Assembly: GCA_937912125.1 (NCBI GenBank)
Contig: CALDOK010000069.1
Span: 1 to 43,378 of the forward strand
Length of the DNA stretch: 43,378 nt
Source: an uncultured Pseudomonadota bacterium
GTDB lineage: Bacteria; Myxococcota_A; UBA796; JAFGLY01
Reading direction: 5' to 3'
How positions within the stretch are numbered: position 1 is the stretch's first letter; each line of letters starts with the position of its first letter. The position numbers were made by a program, and so were the translations under genes. Shown here in pieces: positions 39,160 through 43,378 of this stretch. The notes beneath the pieces are model-generated. The model was not told the DNA's origin, searched no databases, and was given only the letters and a program-made list of their open reading frames with translations.

Positions 39160-41214
39160 TCAGCCCCGGTCGGGGTGGCCGTACTCGCGCACCACCGGCG
39201 GGCGCAGGCTCTGGTGGGACCGGGGCATGCTCTCCTCGTCGTTGAAGGAGAAGCGCAGGTGGAGCAGATCGTCCTCACGGGCCAGCACGCCCCGGGCCCA
39301 GTAGGCGCCGTGGGGGGCGGGGTCGTCTGAGGCGGCGAAGCGCACCAGGGCGCTGGGGTCGTCCCGCCAGCGCTCTGGGACCAACGCAGCCGCCACGCGC
39401 CGCACCAGGACCGAGGGCTCGTCGGTGGGCACTCGCTCGGGGTAGACGCGCGCTGCGGCCGCCCGGATGCGCTCGTCGGGCTCGTTCGCAAAGGACTCCA
39501 GCAGGGTGTGAGGTCCCAGCGAGGCCAGCGCCTCAGCCGCCCTGAGACGCAGCTCCGCGTCGGGATGCTGGACGAAGGGAGCGAGGGCCTCGGCCTCGAA
39601 TCCCCCCACCCGGCGCAGGGAGTCCAAGGTGGTCACCTGCACGTCGAGGTCGCTGTCGGTCAGCATGGGCAGCAGCAGGGTCACCGCGCCTGGCGCCCAG
39701 CCCAGGGCGCTGGCCGCTGCCTTGCGCACCTCGGGGTCGGGATCCGTGGTCAGGGGCTCCAACAGGGCCAAGGCGTCTTGGCGGCCCGCGGTGAACTTGC
39801 TGGCGTCCTTGCGCATGGTGGCGTCGGAGCTCTGCAGCAGCATCGGCAGCGCGGAGGGGTCGGCGGGTGGGGTGGGGGGGACGTAGCGCGGGGCCTCGGC
39901 GGCTTCGCCCAGCAGCCTGAGCGCCCCAGCGGCTTCGCCGGCCACCAGCAGCACGGGGTCTCGCAGGGCCGCTCGCAGGGCAGGGATCGCCCGGGGATCA
40001 CCCAGGCTGCCCAGGGCCTGGGCAGCCGTGGTCCGGAGGAAGCTGTTGGGGTCGCCGAGGGCCGCGACCAGCGGCTCCAGGGCTCTCGGGTCACGCTGGC
40101 GACCCAGGGCCGTCGCCGCCTCGCGCCGGACATCAACGTCGGGGTCGGCCAGCAGCTGGGTCAGGACCTCGACCTGTCCGGGAAGCCAGCCGAGCCCGAA
40201 CGCTGCCTTCCAGCGCTGGTAGGCGTTGGGAGACGTCAGGGCGAAGACGCACAAGGCCTCGCGCAGTGCGGGGGTGTCCTGGCCGCCCTGGGCGAGGCGA
40301 GCCAGGCTGTGGGTGGCGAAGACCTGGACCACGCTCGAGGAGTCGCCGCCCAGCTCCTGCAGCAGATCGACCACCGCGAGGCCATCCGCCGCACGGGCGC
40401 GGACCAGGGGATCGGGGTCGTGGGCCAGGATCGCCAGGGTGGCGGGGTCCTCGCTGCTCCCGGCGAGGGCCAGGCGGACCGCTACCTCGGAATCCGAGAC
40501 CAGGTGTACATCCGGGTCCCAGCGCACCGCTGTGGCGCGGGCGCGCGGATCCTCGAGGGCCGCCGCAGGCTGGGGGGCGAGGTACTGTGCGACCCCCGGT
40601 ACGGCGGTGGGGGCGGTAGGTGGGGGCAGGTAGGCCAGGGAGAAGTGCTCCGCCAGCTCCCGGGCCATCACCAGTCCAGCCAGCTCGGGAGTCTGGGTCG
40701 CCAGGGCGGGATCTGCCCACAGCCCCGTGCTCTGGGCGGCGTCGAGCACGCCCACCCCCAGCCAGGGCAGCCGCTGGGCCAGGTCCTGGGCCCAGGAGGG
40801 GTCGCCGGGGCCGAGCACGCCGACCACGGCGCCTGCTTGCTGCTGGTTGCCATCCGAGCGACGGATCAGCTGCGCGCTGGCGGTGTCGCTGGGCCCAAGC
40901 CAGATCACCGCGAGCTCCCCGCGGCCCACCGTTGGGAGCGTCCCGTCCCAGGGCTCGAGCGCCAGACCGAGCCCCCGCGCCAGGGCCAGTGCTCCAGGTG
41001 TGTCCACCCTCTCGGCATAGACACGGGCGGCCCAGGGGCCGCTCCAGGGCTCGGATCCGGTCGGGGCGGCCTTGGCAGCGTAGAGGCCTGGGTCGCTCAC
41101 CAGCGCGGCGCCCCGGGCGTCTGCGTCGGGCCGCGTGGCGGTGGTGGGCAGCGGCCCGTCGGGGCTCCCGCAGCAGAGGAGCAGGAAGGGGAGGTGGAGC
41201 AGCACGGGGAACAC
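39160..41214 (-). CDS. HEAT-repeat protein, probable lipoprotein
   Basis: 684 residues from GTG 41214. A short hydrophobic start (VLLHLPFLLLCCGS) suggests export with a lipid-modified Cys14 or Cys15, although the lipobox is weak. Residues ~40-190 are a globular domain I do not recognise. From ~240 onwards are many HEAT/PBS-lyase-like repeats, for example DPDVDVRREAATALGRQRDP, DPNSFLRTTAAQALGSLGDP and TDPDPEVRKAAASALGWAPG. The C-terminal ~90 residues return to a non-repeat region. HEAT repeats form scaffolds for protein binding. It is convergent with the SGNH-fusion gene, six bases between stops. Confidence 0.85.
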   Translation of the reverse strand: MFPVLLHLPFLLLCCGSPDGPLPTTATRPDADARGAALVSDPGLYAAKAAPTGSEPWSGPWAARVYAERVDTPGALALARGLGLALEPWDGTLPTVGRGELAVIWLGPSDTASAQLIRRSDGNQQQAGAVVGVLGPGDPSWAQDLAQRLPWLGVGVLDAAQSTGLWADPALATQTPELAGLVMARELAEHFSLAYLPPPTAPTAVPGVAQYLAPQPAAALEDPRARATAVRWDPDVHLVSDSEVAVRLALAGSSEDPATLAILAHDPDPLVRARAADGLAVVDLLQELGGDSSSVVQVFATHSLARLAQGGQDTPALREALCVFALTSPNAYQRWKAAFGLGWLPGQVEVLTQLLADPDVDVRREAATALGRQRDPRALEPLVAALGDPNSFLRTTAAQALGSLGDPRAIPALRAALRDPVLLVAGEAAGALRLLGEAAEAPRYVPPTPPADPSALPMLLQSSDATMRKDASKFTAGRQDALALLEPLTTDPDPEVRKAAASALGWAPGAVTLLLPMLTDSDLDVQVTTLDSLRRVGGFEAEALAPFVQHPDAELRLRAAEALASLGPHTLLESFANEPDERIRAAAARVYPERVPTDEPSVLVRRVAAALVPERWRDDPSALVRFAASDDPAPHGAYWARGVLAREDDLLHLRFSFNDEESMPRSHQSLRPPVVREYGHPDRG

Positions 41215-41283
41215 CTCGGGCGGGACGCGGGCGAAGCTCCGAGGCCTGCCGTCCAGCGTGGCGACGAACCAGGCGGGGCGCGG

Positions 41284-41991
41284 CTACTCGGGAGCGGCCT
41301 CGGCGGGGGTGGGCAGCTCACCCTCGTCCTGCGGAGCTGGAGCGGCAGAGGGCTCGCCCTGGGCCTCGCCCGGCGGTGGGTCGACCAGGTCGGTCTTGGG
41401 GATTCGGTCGCCGTCGATGGAGATGTCCAGCCCGGTGATGGCTGCCTTGGCTACGGTGAGCGGCGAGCCGTAGTGGCCCTGGTACTCGTCCTCGCCAGGG
41501 CCGTTCATGTCGGCGTCGAAGTAGGCGAGCAGCTGGACGGGGCCGAGATCCTCGGGCACCAGGAGCGACCACTCGCCCGGGCCTTCCAGCTCCTGGACGT
41601 GGAGGGGACCGGTGGTGGGTTTGCCCTGACCAGGATCGACGGCGACCTCGAGGGTCAGGGTGCCGACGGGATCGGTCTGACCCATGTAGGCGATGGTGCC
41701 CGAGAGCTTCACGCCCTCGCCCTCACGCAGGATGAAGCCCGGCGGGGTGATGCGGCCGTAGGAGGGGGGGGCGCCCGCGACGATGATGTCGGGATCGACG
41801 ACGGCATCCGCAGGGCCGTCTTGGACCACGTCGGCGCTGGGTGCGGTGCCCACCGGGCCGCCTTCGGGCAGCTCCACGAACTTCGCGGGCACGCCGGCGC
41901 CTTCGGCTCCGGGGGGTGGTGTGGGCGGATCTGGGACGGAGCATGCGAGGGTGAGGACGGTCGCCAGGATGGTGGTCGGGGTCGTGCGCAT
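41284..41991 (-). CDS. Small Pro/Glu-rich lipoprotein of unknown function
   Basis: 235 residues. ATG 41991 has GGGAGG nine bases upstream and gives a lipoprotein signal ending TVLTLAC (Cys17). A Pro-rich linker (PDPPTPPPGAEG) leads to a beta-rich domain of about 130 residues (GVKLSGTIAYMGQTDPVGTL, EWSLLVPEDLGPVQLLAYFD) reminiscent of carboxypeptidase-regulatory-like or fibronectin folds. An acidic calcium-like stretch DADMNGPGEDEYQG and a low-complexity Ala/Pro/Glu tail follow. I cannot assign a function. It is 69 bases upstream of the HEAT-repeat gene and probably in one operon with it. Confidence 0.8.
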   Translation of the reverse strand: MRTTPTTILATVLTLACSVPDPPTPPPGAEGAGVPAKFVELPEGGPVGTAPSADVVQDGPADAVVDPDIIVAGAPPSYGRITPPGFILREGEGVKLSGTIAYMGQTDPVGTLTLEVAVDPGQGKPTTGPLHVQELEGPGEWSLLVPEDLGPVQLLAYFDADMNGPGEDEYQGHYGSPLTVAKAAITGLDISIDGDRIPKTDLVDPPPGEAQGEPSAAPAPQDEGELPTPAEAAPE

Positions 41992-42127
41992 CGCCGCAGA
42001 CCTCCCTGCTGTGAGGGGTGGAATTGGAGCCTGGGGACGATAGCACGTTGCATCTCGGCGGTGCACCGCGGGCATGGGAAACCACACCAGCGGCACCGTG
42101 ATAGAGCGGACCTCGAGAGGATTGCCC

Positions 42128-42172
42128 ATGAAGCTCGGCCAGGCACGGCGGCTCACGAGTCGATCACCATGA
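42128..42172 (+). CDS. Possible 14-codon leader ORF coupled to the SGNH gene
   Basis: ATG 42128 has a strong ribosome-binding site GAGAGGA six bases upstream, better than that of the gene behind it. The 14-codon frame (MKLGQARRLTSRSP) ends in a TGA that overlaps the SGNH ATG at 42169 (ATGA). This is what translational coupling to a leader peptide looks like, but a frame this short can arise by chance. Confidence 0.3.
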   Translation: MKLGQARRLTSRSP

Positions 42173-43378
42173 AGCCCGCGTCTCTTCCAGGCCGCGCCCC
42201 CCGTTCACGCTTCCGCAGCGGGCTCGGCCGGGCCGTGCTCGCCTGCGGTGGGGTGCTGCTCGCCGTCGCGCTGGCCGAGGGGGTCCTGCGGGTGGCCGAG
42301 CCGCTGCTCACCCCCCCGCCCAAGGTGCCCACCGTGCTCTCTGGTTGGCGGGTGCTCTGCGTGGGGGACTCCTTCGTCTACGGGCTGGGGTCGGAGGACG
42401 ATCGCGGCATGTGTGAGTACCTGCAGGTGCTGCTGGATGAGCGCTGGGGACCGGGGGTGGCGAGCGTCCACAACCAGGGCATCCCCGGCATCAACTCTTC
42501 TCAGGCCCACGACGAGCTCGTGGGCTGGCTCGAGGCCGTACACCCCCAGGTGTTGGTCCTGCTGGTGGGTCACAACAACAGCTGGAACTTCAACGATCTG
42601 CACCTCGATCAGGTGGTCGGTGGACAGGGCCTGGGCGTCGCCCGCGCCATGGGCCGCCTGCGGCTGGTGCGCCTTCTGCGCCTGGTCACGCGCTACGACG
42701 AGCGCCAGGATCGACCTCTGGCCGAGGCCGAGGACGATCCCGAGCTGCGGGCCTGGTCCAAGACCGCCCGGAAGGTCACGAAGGAGCAGTGGTCCGGCCA
42801 GGAGATCCAGTTCCTGCGCGACCGCCTGCGCGAGCATCCTGGCGACGTCTACAGCATGCTGCGCCTGGCCTTGGCCCTCGACGGCACAGGGCAGCCGGCC
42901 GAGGCGGTGGTCTGGCGCCAGTGGGCTCAGGAGGTGGACCCGCAGGCCGTCGCCAGGCTGCAGGCCGATCAGAAGCGGATCGAGGCCTTTCACCAGGAGC
43001 GAGCAGGCCAGGGCCAGGACGACCACCTGGTCGACCACCCATCGGCCGATGCGGCCTTGTACCGAGCCATCACGTTGGGTGGCTCGGAGGACGGTCTGGT
43101 CGACCAACAGCGCCTGATCCTGGACGCCGTGCTGCGCTCCGATCTGGCCCAGATGGCCGCCACGGCCCAGCAACAAGGCGCCGCCGTGCTCATCTCGGGC
43201 TACCCCCAGCCCAAGGGCGCCAACGAAGCGCTCGAGCAGACCGCGCGTGAGCTGGGCCTCGGGTACGTGGACCAACAGGCCGGCTTCGCCGAGCGCCTCG
43301 CCGGCCAGGACGACCTGAGCCCCTGGTTCGTGCTGGACGGGCACTGCACCAGCGCTGGTTACCGCATCATGGCCGAGA
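42169..43378 (+). CDS. Membrane-anchored SGNH/GDSL hydrolase (3' end outside window)
   Basis: 403 codons are visible and the frame is open to the last base. A basic start and a hydrophobic segment (AVLACGGVLLAVALAEGVL, residues 23-41) suggest an N-terminal anchor. The SGNH blocks are VLCVGDSFVYGLGSEDD (Ser near residue 69), NQGIPGINSSQ and LLVGHNNSWNF. Near the right edge, LDGHCTSAGYRIMAE gives the catalytic Asp-His pair. A helical insert of about 100 residues with a TPR-like piece (PGDVYSMLRLALALDGTGQP) separates the blocks. It resembles, in the hydrolase part, the SGNH fusion encoded upstream at 36955. Substrate unknown; probably acts on acylated or acetylated extracytoplasmic material. Start overlaps the leader ORF stop. 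Confidence 0.85.
   Translation, partial: MKPASLPGRAPRSRFRSGLGRAVLACGGVLLAVALAEGVLRVAEPLLTPPPKVPTVLSGWRVLCVGDSFVYGLGSEDDRGMCEYLQVLLDERWGPGVASVHNQGIPGINSSQAHDELVGWLEAVHPQVLVLLVGHNNSWNFNDLHLDQVVGGQGLGVARAMGRLRLVRLLRLVTRYDERQDRPLAEAEDDPELRAWSKTARKVTKEQWSGQEIQFLRDRLREHPGDVYSMLRLALALDGTGQPAEAVVWRQWAQEVDPQAVARLQADQKRIEAFHQERAGQGQDDHLVDHPSADAALYRAITLGGSEDGLVDQQRLILDAVLRSDLAQMAATAQQQGAAVLISGYPQPKGANEALEQTARELGLGYVDQQAGFAERLAGQDDLSPWFVLDGHCTSAGYRIMAE

Noticed and set aside
42205..43344. Minus-strand open frame of about 379 codons at the right edge
   Set aside because: The plus strand carries SGNH motifs in an open frame reaching the window end; the minus frame is its shadow.
1..43378. tRNA, rRNA, CRISPR, insertion sequences or phage genes
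   Set aside because: No clover-leaf candidates, repeat-spacer arrays, transposase motifs or phage structural genes were seen on either strand by reading; a dedicated tRNA scan was not possible.

Overview
The window is very GC-rich and densely coded, with strong GC-frame shadows on the opposite strands. Most features fit a diderm bacterium of the former Deltaproteobacteria, with Myxococcota the best guess: many lipoproteins, a MopE/FG-GAP surface lipoprotein, a YkuD_2-type transpeptidase, dual cyclic-nucleotide-binding regulators, Hdr/Mvh/Qmo-type redox proteins and a possible sigma-54 promoter. The taxonomic call is inference only. No rRNA, tRNA, CRISPR array, insertion sequence or phage gene was found.

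Layout. 1-2727 (+) is a housekeeping block: the 3' end of dnaX, a ybaB/ebfC-like gene, recR and an NDP-sugar pyrophosphorylase. 2825-6920 (+) holds a periplasmic L,D-transpeptidase-like protein, a secreted two-HKD phospholipase-D-like protein carrying a starch-binding (CBM20-like) domain, and an amidase. 6917-8575 (-) holds an ArsR-type regulator and a protein with two cyclic-nucleotide-binding domains.

The core is 8661-25368, all on the minus strand and about 16.7 kb, with two NiFe hydrogenase operons in tandem. In transcription order the first is hdrA (QmoB-like), mvhD, mvhG, mvhA, a second HdrA/QmoA-like flavoprotein, a small winged-helix protein, a membrane QmoC-like (HdrC plus cytochrome-b-type) subunit and a hydrogenase maturation protease. 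No HdrB is present, so the likely acceptor is the quinone pool rather than a heterodisulfide. The second is hoxF, hoxU, hoxY, hoxH (group 3d NAD-linked bidirectional hydrogenase), its maturation protease, a remarkable cytosolic histidine kinase fused to a CoA-disulfide-reductase-like flavoprotein with a C-terminal rhodanese domain that lacks its catalytic Cys, and a single-domain response regulator. Together they suggest coupling of H2 to both NAD(H) and quinone, with a sulfur/thiol/NADH redox sensor kinase built into the operon. No Hyp maturation genes lie in the window.

25369-25970 is a non-coding divergent region, lower in GC, with several inverted repeats. 25971-29257 (+) encodes a membrane-anchored propeller-like protein and a MopE/FG-GAP lipoprotein. 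29258-33857 (-) is a tightly overlapping trio: a NodU/CmcH-type carbamoyltransferase and two B12-binding radical SAM proteins. 33898-39153 holds an arylsulfotransferase-like lipoprotein divergent from a sulfatase-like lipoprotein and a membrane SGNH hydrolase fused to an SsuA/NMT1-like solute-binding domain. 39160-41991 (-) encodes a HEAT-repeat protein and a small lipoprotein. The window ends inside another SGNH/GDSL hydrolase (+), preceded by a possible 14-codon coupled leader ORF.
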